Assembly: GCA_020465985.1 (NCBI GenBank)
Contig: JAANYP010001187.1
Coordinates: 1 to 64,000, forward strand
DNA: 64,000 nucleotides
Direction: 5' to 3'
DNA from: Centrapalus pauciflorus
Taxonomy: Eukaryota; Streptophyta; Magnoliopsida; Asterales; Asteraceae
The position numbers and the translations under genes are program-made. The notes under the pieces were generated by a model. That model made no database searches. It had not been told where the DNA came from and worked only from the letters and a program-made list of their open reading frames with translations. Position 1 is the first letter of the stretch; each line of letters starts with the position of its first letter. Of this stretch, positions 36,998-48,647 are shown in pieces.

Positions 36998-39576
36998 ATT
37001 CCCAGTTCTGGATAGCCTCGATCTTTGCAGGATCAACAGCAATCCCAGCACCAGATATCACGTGCCCCAAGAATTGGATCTGAATTAAATATTGAGTAGG
37101 TGCAAGTTAACAAAGAGTTCATAAGTGAGTATAAGGATCATGAAATTGTTTGGGATGTTGAGACGTACCTGCCTCAACCAGAATTCACATTTCGAGAATT
37201 TGGCATAAAGTCGCTCTTTGCGTAGCAACTCTAGTAATTCTCTCAGATGTGTCGCATGATCCTCTTTGGTCTTTGAGTATATGAGAATGTCATCGATGAA
37301 CACGATGACAGATTTGTCGAGCATTGGCCGGCAGACTCTGTTCATGAGATCCATGAAAGCAGCCGGCGCATTTGTGAGACCGAATGACATTACCAGAAAC
37401 TCGTAGTGTCCGTAACGAGTTCTGAAAGCCGTATTTGGAATGTCGTCTGGGTGTACTTTGAGTTGGTGATAACCCGAACGAAGATCAATCTTCGAGAAGT
37501 AGCTTGCGCCTTGTAACTGGTCGAAGAGATCATCAATCCGGGGCAACGGGTACTTGTTTTTGATTGTGACTTTATTGAGTTCTCGGTAATCGATGCACAT
37601 ACGTAATGTGCCATCTTTTTTTTGACAAACAGAACAGGAGCACCCCATGGAGAAGAACTTGGGCGTATGAAACCCTTATCGAGCAACTCCTGTAATTGTT
37701 TCATCATTTCCTGCATCTCAGCAGGGGCTAAACGGTACGGAGCCTTTGCTATTGGAGCAGCTCCAGGAATGAGATCAATGCGGAATTCCACTTGACGATC
37801 AGGTGGCAATCCCGAGATATCTTCTGGAAAGACATCTGGAAATTCAGAAACAACGGGAACGGTAGAAGGAGATTGAACTTCAGCCTTTGCATCGACAGCG
37901 TAGGCCAAATATGCAGAACAACCCTTGGCAACGTGCTTTCGGGCTTTTGCAATTGATATAAGGCACAAGTCGCCTTTGTGTCTGTCACCATAGATACAAA
38001 TGTCTCGGCCCTCGGGAGTGGTAATCTTGATCATTCTTTTCTTACATACGATTTGGGCCTCATTGTGAACTAACCAGTCCATGCCTACTATATCATCAAA
38101 CTCCCCGAACTCCATAGGGATCATATCTATGTTGAACACTACATCTTCTACAAGTAAAGTGCAATTCCTATAAACCTTGTCTGCTTTAACTAACATGTTG
38201 CTAGCAGTCTCTATGTCAAGTACAAATTGAAGTTTCGAAGTAGGCATATTGAATAGACGAGCAAATGAAGTGGAGACAAACGAACGATTTGCTCCGGAAT
38301 CAAACAAGATACGTGCAGGAATTGAGTTAACATAGAACGTACCAGTGACCACCTCCGGGTCATCCTTTGCTTCTTCAGCTGTGATTTGGAACGCCCTTGT
38401 TGGAGCCCTTTGAGATTGATCTCTGCGAGCCGTGGAAGTTACAGAAGATCTTGCTGTTGATTGTTGAGCATTCTGATCTCGTGGGGGTTTCGGGCAATCC
38501 CTTGAAAAATGGCCAAGTCTGTGGCAGTTGTAACATGCATCGTCTTTTTGAGGACAATGCTCCCAGTGATGGCCTTTCTGCCCACAGCAGAAGCAGTACA
38601 TGTCTTGAGTCTTGCACTCCCCAGAGTGTGCTTTTTTGCATCGCCTGCAGTCTCGCATTTCTGAACTGGCCGAAAAGGCCCTTCCCTTCTTGGGTGATGA
38701 AGATTGTTGATGGGATTGAGGAGAGAATCGGGATGGTCCAGACTCCCGCTGTCTTTTTGGCGGCGATGGTTGAGTCGGTGTTGCGGCGGCTGAACCGATA
38801 ACATACCCTGATAACAGAACAATCTGCTCCACATTCCGAGCAGCCTCAAGCAAACCGGCAAACGTTGTATACCGAACCCCACTCATGGTTCGGCGAATTT
38901 CATAGTCTAGTCCGGCCTCAAACCGGGCTATCTTCCTTTCCTCCGTGTCAACTTGATGCGGTGCAAACAGACTTAGTCGGGTGAACTCAACGGCATATTG
39001 TGTAACCGTTTTCGTTCCTTGGGTTAAATTCAGAAATTTCGCCTCTAGACGGCGCTTCTCATCAGTAGGACAGTATTGCTGAGAGAATACTTCCTTGAAC
39101 TCGCTCCAGGACATGTGTGACACTACCTCCATCGTCAACACATGTGTCATTGCATCCCACCACATTACTGCGTCCCTTGCAAACATAGCGGTTGCAAAGC
39201 GGACCATGTCCTTGTCAGCGCAGTCGCTGATTCTGAAAGTTCGTTCGGTGGTGGTGATCCATTCCAATGCAGTCACGGCATCTCCAGTTCCATCAAAAGT
39301 AACAGCCCCGTTACTTTTGAAGTCCTTAAACCTACAACCTCTTGATCTGTTAGAGGACCCAGTGTCTTGTCTTTCCTCTTGGTCGTCTTGTTGTTGTTCC
39401 TTGTTCTTTCGTTTGTCAGCCTTACGTTTTGCTTCGGCCTCATCTCTGGCCCTTAACTGGTCGGCAAATGACTGAGCCTGCTCAGCCATTCGTTTGGATT
39501 GCAGCTCATTGTTTTGTTCCATAAGAGCTTGCATAATCTGGAACATTTGCTGAGGAGTCATATCGTCTCCTGACAT
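36998..39576 (-). pseudogene. Gypsy gag-pol, 3'-truncated second unit of the tandem array
   Basis: Starts at 39576 (MSGDDMTPQQMFQIM). It carries the gag domain, three zinc-knuckle-like blocks (CFCCGQKGHHWEHC, CYNCHRLGHFSRDC), the protease LFDSGANRSF, and the reverse transcriptase with IDYRELNKV and FIDDILIYS. A one-base loss in a T-run near 37617 (minus A-run) breaks the frame in RT (VKKK). An 89-bp GT-AG insert lies at 37080-37168. The unit ends at 36998 just after the GHVISGAGI motif; RNase H, integrase and chromodomain are missing. Closely matches 45855-48440. Confidence 0.88.
37080..37168 (-). other. Intron-like insert in gypsy reverse transcriptase (unit 2)
   Basis: 89 bp, donor CAG|GTACGT, acceptor TTCAG|ATC (in this copy the acceptor context is AATTTAATTCAG). 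Removal joins FWLRQ to IQFLGHVISG, the conserved RT order. 89 is not a multiple of three, so reading through destroys the frame. Confidence 0.75.
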
Positions 39577-39765
39577 GTTCTGAAATATAACAACTTATAT
39601 TTAGAACATTTATTGGTAAGTCCTAAGTGTTACAGTTACCCTTTACTTGTCCCCGTGTGCATGTCAATCCTATCTTAGTTCGGATCATTACTTAGAAGTT
39701 CATTCTAATATCATAACCTAAGTTTGAGTCCAAGTCCTCGCGGACACTTGAAACCTCAAACTAAT

Positions 39766-39777
39766 GCTCTGATACCA
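39766..39777 (-). other. tRNA-Met primer binding site, unit 2
   Basis: TGGTATCAGAGC on the minus strand, five bases inside the LTR boundary at 39783. Confidence 0.9.
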
Positions 39778-40727
39778 AAACCTGTGACACCCTCTTGCTT
39801 TGATAATATAATTGGAATCATCAGGATCAACAAACAACCCAATGAATAAAATGCTAATTAAAATTGAATACTTAAATCAGAATTAAGCAAATCCACACTA
39901 AAGCAATAAGTACATGTCTACAGTGGTTAGGTCTAACTATTACAACATCATAATTGTTTAAAAGTAGTAATTCCCAGCCCAAAGCTATTACATTCAAGTA
40001 CCAATAGCTTCTAAAGTCTCCGAGATATTGTAGTGAATTGCTTAAGTAGAAGGTCCAGCTACACTTTTGCCTTTGCCTGAAAACATTTGTGAGTCAACTG
40101 TAAGCTAAAGCTTAGTGAGATAACAGATTATGCAAACAACAATTATTTCTTTACAAGCAATGCTTAACCATGGGCAGTGTAAGCCCCATGTATGTGTGAA
40201 CAGGCAGTGTAAGCCTCAATGTATGTGTAAACCATGCAGTGCTTAGCATGGGGTTGGCAGTTCAAATGCTGATCGGGGATGTGTCGAACCTGACGGGATA
40301 ACGAGTGGGATGATCAGTCCCCGACAGTGGCCTGCTGTCAGCCCCAGTCCAGGTCGCATCAGAATATGAAGTAATGATCATGCAGTGCAAGCATGATGTA
40401 AATAGATGCACTTTCAAATGAACGCAGGCTACATGTGTGTTACATGTCAAGTACGAGTGTGCATCATAACAACAAATCATGTACGAGTGCCAAATAATGT
40501 ATATTGAACAATGTGAACATGCCATTGAATGTATAAACATGAATGCAAAAACAATAAATGTTCGAATGACAATCTGTTACTCACAGTGATTGGTATTGTG
40601 TGACTTGTCTCTGAATCAATGTGTGTTTTGATAACACCACAATGATCTGTAATGTAAGTGTAATAGTGAACTTGTGTCAGTAATTGCTTAAAAATTGTAT
40701 CCTGTAATTTTAAATGTAACTGGGTTC

Positions 40728-40955
40728 TGATTTCGGACCATATCCGAATTCGGATGGATCCGAAATCCGAATGGTCCTATGGTCCGAATTGGAAGTGATC
40801 CGGATTGGGTCTTGATCCGAAATTGGTGTGTGTCCGAATTTGGCTTTGGTCCGAAATGGGTATGGGATCCGAAATATGCTAGTGTCCGAATTCACTGTGG
40901 ATCCGAAATCATGTTGGTCCGAAATAGGTGATCCGAATTCGGATGGATCATCATC
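40728..40955. repeat. TCCGAA motif array in the gypsy LTR (copy 1)
   Basis: Twelve TCCGAA hexamers in about 230 bp, many as GATCCGAAAT or GTCCGAATT, including ATCCGAATTCGGATGGAT at both ends of the array. The same array is in the other LTR at 49597-49824. Confidence 0.95.
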
Positions 40956-41279
40956 CGAGTTCATACTTAAAAATTTTTCTAATATTTTCCAGAATTATGT
41001 TTTTGACCATTTTTGCATGTTTTGAGTCTAATATTACAAATGTGAGCTTAGATACACAATTTCAACTTATATCATAACATTTGTATACTAAGGGCATGTT
41101 TGATTCTTATTATTGGGCCTCTTATTGGACTCATTCTCTTATTCGGTAAGCGTTATACATGAGAAGAGTGTTTGAAATCAATAAGCGTAAACAGGTGAGA
41201 AACCTCTCACCGTCTCTTGTTCATTCGGAGGAAAAAACCTCTCTGATCCCCTCCCATCATCTTCATTCGCAGATCAAGC

Positions 41280-41447
41280 TCTCTCCCTTCCCCCGAAATC
41301 GTTGCTGTCCTCCATCGCCTCCGCCCTTTGAACGAAGTCTCCGTCGCCTCCGCCCTTGGCGTCGCCGTCGCCGCTCCACCGCCCTTGACGTCGCCGTCGC
41401 CGCTCCACCGCCCAACGTCCTCCTTCAGCCGACTCCCTCATCTGAAA
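41280..41447 (+). other. GC-rich exon-like block inside the Harbinger element
   Basis: Much richer in C and G than its surroundings, with a 33-bp-type duplication of GTCGCCGTCGCCGCTCCACC. It ends in a donor-like TGAAAG|GTAAATC at 41447/41448. It may be a captured first exon; I do not recognise the protein, and the reading frame is uncertain. Confidence 0.45.
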
Positions 41448-41679
41448 GGTAAATCGATCCTCAACCTGTTCATTTTTAAGTTTGATTGTTTGTGGGTTTT
41501 TATAATCCTCTTTGTTCTATGATTATCATGGTCATATTGTGAATTGGGTTTTAAAATTGGGGGTCAAATTATCATGGACAAATTGTTTATTCGATTGTGG
41601 TTCTTGTAAAGCCATTATTCCTGACCTCCTTGGCTTCTCCTGCTCCTGCCTCTGATCCAGTGAATATTGCCGGCTCCTC

Positions 41680-41893
41680 TTTGTGAACAGGTTCTTCACC
41701 TGTTCCACAACATCCTCGTGTTTAACAGCCCCAGAAGCAGAAATAACCTGAAGCAAAAAAATCATAAATCACACAAAGTTTATAATTCTAATCAATTACC
41801 ATTCTGTGAGCAGCATAGTGGGTTGAAATGTAATCTTGGATATCCTTCTTTGTTATCTTTTCAATGTTTTCAATGTTCTTTATAATTCTAAGA
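41680..41893 (-). pseudogene. Captured fragment of mitochondrial processing peptidase beta gene
   Basis: Minus strand. The exon ending at 41800 reads KKDIQDYISTHYAAHRM, then comes a 52-bp GT-AG intron (41748-41799). The next exon, from 41747, reads VISASGAVKHEDVVEQVKN and LFTK. In plant MPP-beta (M16 peptidase, cytochrome bc1 core subunit) the same words follow each other (THY..RMVI.A.GAVKHE..VEQVKKLFTK). Homology stops about 41680 and no further exons were found, so this is a fragment of about 55 codons carried inside the transposon. Identification is from memory of the family, not from a search. Confidence 0.75.
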
Positions 41894-42339
41894 AAGTCTT
41901 CACCAATGCAGGTGATTAACTGTTTATATTAGCTAACAATTTTAAACATGATTTATTGCTACACTTGTGAACATGGTCTTGTGTCTCAATTCTCTCATTT
42001 TTTCTCATCATTCTAAAATTTGTTTCATTTTTCATTTCAGGAAATTGCTAGGCAATTATGTTTAGAGCATGAACTGATGTTTTCTAAAATGGTAATACCT
42101 CGGATTCATCTATGACTTAACGATGCATTTGCGCCGAATTACATTGGATTTCATCACGTTATGAATTTATTACAGGCATCATTTGATGATAATTCTCAGT
42201 TCATGATAGCCATGTTGCGGTCAGTGTCGATCTATTTTCATGTTACTGTCTGTATTTTCTGTAATTATATATTCCCTCCATCCAGGGAAATTACAACATT
42301 TCCTTTTCCATACTATTACTGTTTTATTTATATTTCAGG

Positions 42340-42793
42340 TAAATACTATCTTTGCGATGCTGCATATAAAAATACTCGAGGGTTTATGGCACCGTATCGT
42401 AATGTTAGATATTGGCTTGGAGATTATCAACGAAGAAATGCCGCAACCAAATATGAAAAATTTAATCATTCTCACGCAAAGTTAAGAAATGTCATTGAAC
42501 GTGCGTATGGCGTAGTAAAAGCACGTTTCCCCATCCTGAAAAGAATGGCCCCCTTTACACTTGAAGTTCAAAGAGACATTGTCCTTTCATGTTTTGCGGT
42601 ACATAATTTTATACGAAAGGAGGGATTAAATGATGAGTTTTTTGAGTATAATCAAGTGGATGACGAAAATGCAGATGTACAAGGGGATAATGAAAATGAA
42701 GCAGTACAAGAAGCTCAAACACATAGAAGTGTTCTTGCTGATCAACAATATATGAATAATTTACGTGAACAAATTTCGGACAGACTAATGTAG
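42340..42793 (+). pseudogene. Harbinger transposase C-terminal remnant
   Basis: Encodes GKYYLCDAAYKNTRGFMAPY, RNVRYWLGDYQ and LRNVIERAYGVVKARFPIL, the last Asp and Glu regions of the DDE domain in PIF/Harbinger transposases, then an acidic tail. It follows an acceptor-like TATTTCAG. The N-terminal half with the first catalytic Asp is absent, and no Myb-like partner ORF was seen, so the element cannot mobilise itself. Confidence 0.85.
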
Positions 42794-43804
42794 ACTGAAA
42801 GTTGATATTAGTCAGTTGTAAGAACTAATAGTTGATATTATCAATTGATTGTTGGTTTTCTTTTGTTTGAATAATTACTGCATATTTGATAGTTATGATT
42901 ATTAATTGATTGTTATGAATTAGTTGTTTGCTTCGAAATATGTGTGCTAGTTGAAATTTTGGTTAATAAAATAAAAAAGTCACATATATTTATAAATCAT
43001 AAAATTTTTATTAATTTCATAAATAAAGTCAAGAAAACATATATGATTAGACATCTATAAATTTAAAAATCAAACAATCTTATTGAAACCTCTTATCAAT
43101 TATTGAGACTGTCTCTTATCAATAAGAAGTGGTAATAAGCAATAAGACAATTACCTCTTAACGAATCAAACACACCCTAAAACAACCCATTTGTGTCCAT
43201 TTTTCTTATGAGTTTCGATGAACACACACACTAAAACACACACATATCTTGAAATCACACTTAGACTTTGAATCTGATTCTGAAATTTGGTATATAACAA
43301 CATACATGCTCGATTTAAACATTGCAACCATAATATACTACATGCATTAACATTCACATCTTAAATCTTAGAAATCGGTTTTCATAAAAACCGAACCAAA
43401 ACCTCATAAATCCGAAAGATTGAATGACTTTTTACCTCGAATCGTTTGTTGCAATGCTTATAGTTCCTTATTTTCTATCTGAATCCCGAATTTTAGCTCT
43501 TGAATCCAACAAATCTCTGATTCTTGATGGTGAAATTTGTGGGTTTTTAGAGAGAGAAAGAGAGAGAATCGAAAGATTTAGAGAAGAGTTTCCATCTTTT
43601 ATTTCCTACTTTTATCTATTTGCTCATTATACCCCTCAACTTCGTATTTTCTCATTTAACTGATAATATGATCAAAATTTGCTTAACTTAATATAATTAT
43701 CCAAAAGTACAATAATTTAGTTCTTAAAATCTGCAAATTACAATTAATTAAAATTTGGGATGTTACAGCATGGGCTCCACCACGCCTATACTTCGTCCGC
43801 GAAG

Positions 43805-46800
43805 TCATGCTGCGCTAAACAAACTTGGGTACTTAGTTCTCATGTCTTCTTCCGATTCCCAAGTATGATTAGATCCCCAATGATGCTTCCACTTGACCAG
43901 CACCATCCTGATTTCTTTATTGCGAAGTTTCTTGATTTTTGTTTCTAAAATACACTCCGGCTCATCAACGAACCTTAGTCGTTCGTTAATCTTAATGTCC
44001 GAGTGATCAGTCCATGGTTCCCTTTCGGGCACTAGACTCTTCCTTAAGTACCCAACGTGAAAGACCGGGTGAACACCTGATAACTCCTCCGGCAAGTCCA
44101 AGTGATAGGACTGGTTCCCAATTCTTTCTAATATTTTGAAGGGTCCTATGAACCGAGGTGATAGCTTTCCTCGCTTAACAAATCTTGTAACTCCCTTCAT
44201 CGGAGAAACCTTTATGTATACCCATTCATCCTTCTGAAACTCTATCGCTTTGTGTCGGCGATCGTGATAGTTCTTTTGCCGATCTTGTGCCGTTTTCATG
44301 TACTGCCGAATGAGTTGAATCTTTTCGTTTGTTTCTTGCAGTTAGGCGGGACCAGCTATTGGAGTTTCTCCTGTTTCCCTCCAACAGGTTGGAGTCCTAC
44401 ACTTTCTGCCATACAGGAACTCGAACGGTGCCATCTTGATAGTGGAATGGTAACTGTTATTGTAGGAAAATTCAACCAATGAAAGGTGATCGTCCCAGTT
44501 ACCACCCATGTCCATGACACACGCTCTGAGCATGTCTTCTAAAGTTAAGATTGTCCTTTCACTTTGCCCGTCAGATTGAGGTCTATAAGCAGTACTCATT
44601 GTGATACGAGTACCAAGACCGTTTTGCAGAGCAGCCCAGAAGTTGGAAGTGAATCTACTATCTCGGTCAGAGACAATAGACTTAGGCACCCCATGCCTAA
44701 TGACGATTTCGTTAACGTAGATCTGGGCAAGACGGTCCAGTGAATAGGTTTCTCGGATTGGAATGAAGTGCGCAGATTTTGTCAGACGGTCAACAATGAC
44801 CCAAATGGCATCATGTTGACGACGTGTTTTAGGTAGCTTGGTTACGAAATCCATAGTAATATGGTCCCACTTCCATTCTGGGATAGGAAGAGGTTGCATA
44901 CTACCATAGGGTTGCTGGTGTTCTGCTTTGACTAATCTGCAAGTTCTACATTTTTCTACAAATTGTCCAACATCTCTTTTCAACCCTGGCCACCAGAAAT
45001 CCGCTTTCAGGTCGTTGTACATTTTTGTGCTTCCAGGGTGAATTGAGAACTTAGATTGGTGAGCTTCTTCAAGAATTACTTCTCGCATGTTCCCGAACTT
45101 AGGAATCCAAACTCTGCCGTACACACCTTTTAGTCCGGTTCCATCATCTTGCATTAGAGGTATTTGAATTCTGATATTCTCGTCCTTTACATTCTCCTCC
45201 TTTAGGGCCTGCAACTGAGCCGCCCTTACATCGTCTATGATAGTTGACGTCGAAATTGTAGAAGTCAAGGCATAACAATATGCCTTGCAGTAAGCTTTTC
45301 TGCTTAGAGCGTCAGCCACTACGTTGGCTTTTCCTGGATGGTATAAGATTTCACAATCGTAGTCTTTAATCAGCTCCATTGACCTTCGCTGTCTCATATT
45401 CAAGTCCTTCTGACTGAATATATACTTTAAACTCTTGTGGTCGGTATAGAGCTGACACTTGGTTCCGTACAAGTAGTGTCTCCATAACTTGAGAGCGAAA
45501 GTCACAGCAGTTAGCTCTAGATCATGAGAAGAGTAATCTTTCTCATGTGGTTTGAGCTGTCTAGAAGCATATGCTATGACATTTCCTCTTTGCATCAGAA
45601 CAGCACCCAAACCCATGCCTGATGCATCTGTATAGACAACGAAATCCTCGTTCCCTTCAGGCAGGGCTAGAACTGGTGCTTCACTTAGTAATTTCTTCAA
45701 ATTATCAAAAGCTGTTTGTTGTTCTTCTTTCCAAAAGAAGGTTGCGTTCTTGCGAGTTAACTTGGTAAGAGGAACGACTATTTTGGAGAAGTCCTTGATG
45801 AATCGGCGGTAATAACCAGCCAATCCCAGAAAGCTACGAATTTCTGAGGTGTTGCGAGGTGATTCCCAGTTCTGGATAGCCTCGATCTTTGCAGGATCAA
45901 CAGCAATCCCAGCACCAGATATCACGTGCCCCAAGAATTGGATCTGAATTGAATATTGAGTAGGTGCAAGTTAACAAAGAGTTCATAAGTGAGTATAAGG
46001 ACCATGAAATTGTTTGGGATGTTGAGACGTACCTGCCTCAACCAGAATTCACATTTCGAGAATTTGGCATAAAGTCGCTCTTTGCGTAGCAACTCTAGTA
46101 ATTCTCTCAGATGTGTCGCATGATCCTCTTTGGTCTTTGAGTATATGAGAATGTCATCGATGAACATGATGACACATTTGTCGAGCATTGGCCGGCAGAC
46201 TCTGTTCATGAGATCCATGAAAGCAGCCGGCGCATTTGTGAGACCGAATGGCATTACCAGAAACTCGTAGTGTCCGTAACGAGTTCTGAAAGCCGTATTT
46301 GGAATGTCGTCTGGGTGTACTTTGAGTTGGTGATAACCCGAACGAAGATCAATCTTCGAGAAGTAGCTTGCGCCTTGTAACTGCTCGAAGAGATCATCAA
46401 TCCGGGGCAACGGGTACTTGTTTTTGATTGTGACTTTATTGAGTTCTCGGTAATCGATGCACATACGTAATGTGCCATCTTTCTTTTTGACAAACAGAAC
46501 AGGAGCGCCCCATGGAGAAGAACTTGGGCGTATGAAACCCTTATCGAGCAACTCCTGTAATTGTTTCATCATTTCCTGCATCTCAGCAGGGGCTAAACGG
46601 TACGGAGCCTTTGCTATTGGAGCAGCTCCAGGAATGAGATCAATGCGGAATTCCACTTGACGATCAGGTGGCAATCCCGAGATATCTTCTGGAAAGACAT
46701 CTGGAAATTCAGAAACAACGGGAACGGTAGAAGGAGATTGAACTTCAGCCTTTGCATCGACAGCGTAGGCCAAATATGCAGAACAACCCTTGGCAACGTG

Positions 46801-48440
46801 CTTTCGGGCTTTTGCAATTGATATAAGGCATAAGTCGCCTTTGTGTCTGTCACCATAGATACAAATGTCTCGGCCCTCGGGAGTGGTAATCTTGATCATT
46901 CTTTTCTTACATACGATTTGGGCCTCATTGTGAACTAACCAGTCCATGCCTACTATATCATCAAACTCCCCGAACTCCATAGGGATCAGATCTATGTTGA
47001 ACACTACATCTTCTACAAGTAAAGTGCAATTCCTATAAACCTTGTCTGCTTTAACTAACATGTTGCTAGCAGTCTCTATGTCAAGTACAAATTGAAGTTT
47101 CGAAGTAGGCATATTGAATAGACGAGCAAATGAAGTGGAGACAAACGAACGATTTGCTCCAGAATCAAACAAGGTACGTGCAGGAATTGAGTTAACATAG
47201 AACGTACCAGTGACCACCTCCGGGTCATCCTTTGCTTCTTCAGCTGTGATTTGGAACGCCCTTGTTGGAGCCCTTTGAGATTGATCTCTGCGAGCCGTGG
47301 AAGCTACAGAAGATCTTGCTGTTGATTGTTGAGCATTCTGATCTCGTGGGGGTTTCGGGCAATCCCTTGAAAAATGGCCAAGTGTGTGGCAGTTGTAACA
47401 TGCATCGTCTTTTCGAGGACAATGCTCCCAGTGATGGCCTTTCTGCCCACAGCAGAAGCAGTACATGTCTTGAGTCTTGCACTCCCCAGAGTGTGCTTTT
47501 CTGCATCGCCTGCAGTCTCGCATTTCTGAACTGGCCGAAAAGGCCCTTCCCTTCTTGGGTGATGAAGATTGTTGATGGGATTGAGGAGAGAATCGGGATG
47601 GTCCAGACTCCCGCTGTCTTTTTGGCGGCGATGGTTGAGTCGGTGTTGCGGCGGCTGAACCGATAACATACCCTGATAACAGAACAATCTGCTCCACATT
47701 CCGAGCAGCCTCAAGCAAACCGGCAAACGTTGTATACCGAACCCCACTCATGGTTCGGCGAATTTCATAGTCTAGTCCGGCCTCAAACCGGGCTATCTTC
47801 CTTTCCTCCGTGTCAACTTGATGCGGTGCAAACAGACTTAGTCGGGTGAACTCAACGGCATATTGTGTAACCGTTTTCGTTCCTTGGGTTAAATTCAGAA
47901 ATTTCGCCTCTAGACGGCGCTTCTCATCAGTAGGACAGTATTGCTGAGAGAATACTTCCTTGAACTCGCTCCAGGACATGTGTGACACTACCTCCATCGT
48001 CAACACATGTGTCATTGCATCCCACCACATTACTGCGTCCCTTGCAAACATAGCGGTTGCAAAGCGGACCATGTCCTTGTCAGCGCAGTCGCTGATTCTG
48101 AAAGTTCGTTCGGTGGTGGTGATCCATTCCAATGCAGTCACGGCATCTCCAGTTCCATCAAAAGTAACAGCCCCGTTACTTTTGAAGTCCTTAAACCTAC
48201 AACCTCTTGATCTGTTAGAGGACCCAGTGTCTTGTCTTTCCTCTTGGTCGTCTTGTTGTTGTTCCTTGTTCTTTCGTTTGTCAGCCTTACGTTTTGCTTC
48301 GGCCTCATCTCTGGCCCTTAACTGGTCGGCAAATGACTGAGCCTGCTCAGCCATTCGTTTGGTTGCAGCTCATTGTTTTGTTCCATAAGAGCTTGCATAA
48401 TCTGGAACATTTGCTGAGGAGTCATATCGTCTCCTGACAT
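43805..48440 (-). pseudogene. Gypsy gag-pol with chromodomain, first unit of the tandem array
   Basis: Order on the minus strand: gag, zinc knuckles (CFCCGQKGHHWEHC), protease LFDSGANRSF, RT (FIDDILIYS, then an 89-bp intron-like insert at 45944-46032, then GHVISGAGI). RNase H (VYTDASGMGLGAVL), the integrase zinc finger and core (HITMDFVTKLPK, YRPQSDGQSERT) and a chromodomain-type tail (KIKKLRNKEIRMVLVKWKHH) follow. It is a nearly full-length chromovirus (Tekay-like by gag and chromodomain; inference). Lesions: a one-base loss near 48361 puts the original gag start out of frame, and a TAA near 44343 interrupts integrase. Otherwise it is young-looking and nearly identical to 36998-39576. Confidence 0.9.
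45944..46032 (-). other. Intron-like insert in gypsy reverse transcriptase (unit 1)
   Basis: 89 bp, donor CAG|GTACGT, acceptor AATTCAG|ATC, with a TTAAC branch-like word about 30 bases before the acceptor. Flanking exons join as FWLRQ-IQFLGHVISG in frame. Confidence 0.78.
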
Positions 48441-48629
48441 GTTCTGAAATATAACAACTTATATTTAGAACATTTATTGGTAAGTCCTAAGTGTTACAGT
48501 TACCCTTTACTTGTCCCCGTGTGCATGTCAATCCTATCTTAGTTCGGATCATTACTTAGAAGTTCATTCTAATATCATAACCTAAGTTTGAGTCCAGGTC
48601 CTCGCGGACACTTGAAACCTCAAACTAAT

Positions 48630-48641
48630 GCTCTGATACCA
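48630..48641 (-). other. tRNA-Met primer binding site, unit 1
   Basis: TGGTATCAGAGC on the minus strand, six bases from the LTR edge at 48648. Confidence 0.9.
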
Positions 48642-48647
48642 AAACCT

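Larger units (their letters stand above)
41092..43177 (+). mobile_element. PIF/Harbinger DNA transposon with captured gene fragments
   Basis: Ends GGGCATGTTTGATTC and, inverted, GGGTGTGTTTGATTC. TAA duplication at 41089-41091 and 43178-43180. The empty site is seen in the sister LTR at 49950 (TACTAAAACAACCC). Inside are a GC-rich exon-like block (41280-41447), a minus-strand two-exon peptidase fragment (41680-41893) and a transposase remnant (42340-42793). Confidence 0.95.
39783..43767 (-). mobile_element. Shared middle LTR of the tandem gypsy array, split by a Harbinger element
   Basis: Minus-strand LTR from 43767 (TGTAACATCCC) to 39783 (GGGTGTCACA). Without the 41092-43177 insertion it is about 1.9 kb and near-identical to 48648-50568. 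It serves as the 3' LTR of the unit at 43805-48440 and the 5' LTR of the unit at 36998-39576. Confidence 0.88.

Noticed and set aside
38397..38801. Plus-strand frames inside the gypsy gag-pol units (also 39095-39475, 47262-47666, 47960-48340)
   Set aside because: Antisense shadows of gag-pol, identical in both copies because the units are.
40710..40964. Frames made of repeated SDQDPIRI-like text in the LTRs (also 49574-49828)
   Set aside because: Translation of the TCCGAA motif array; no start context or selection evident.
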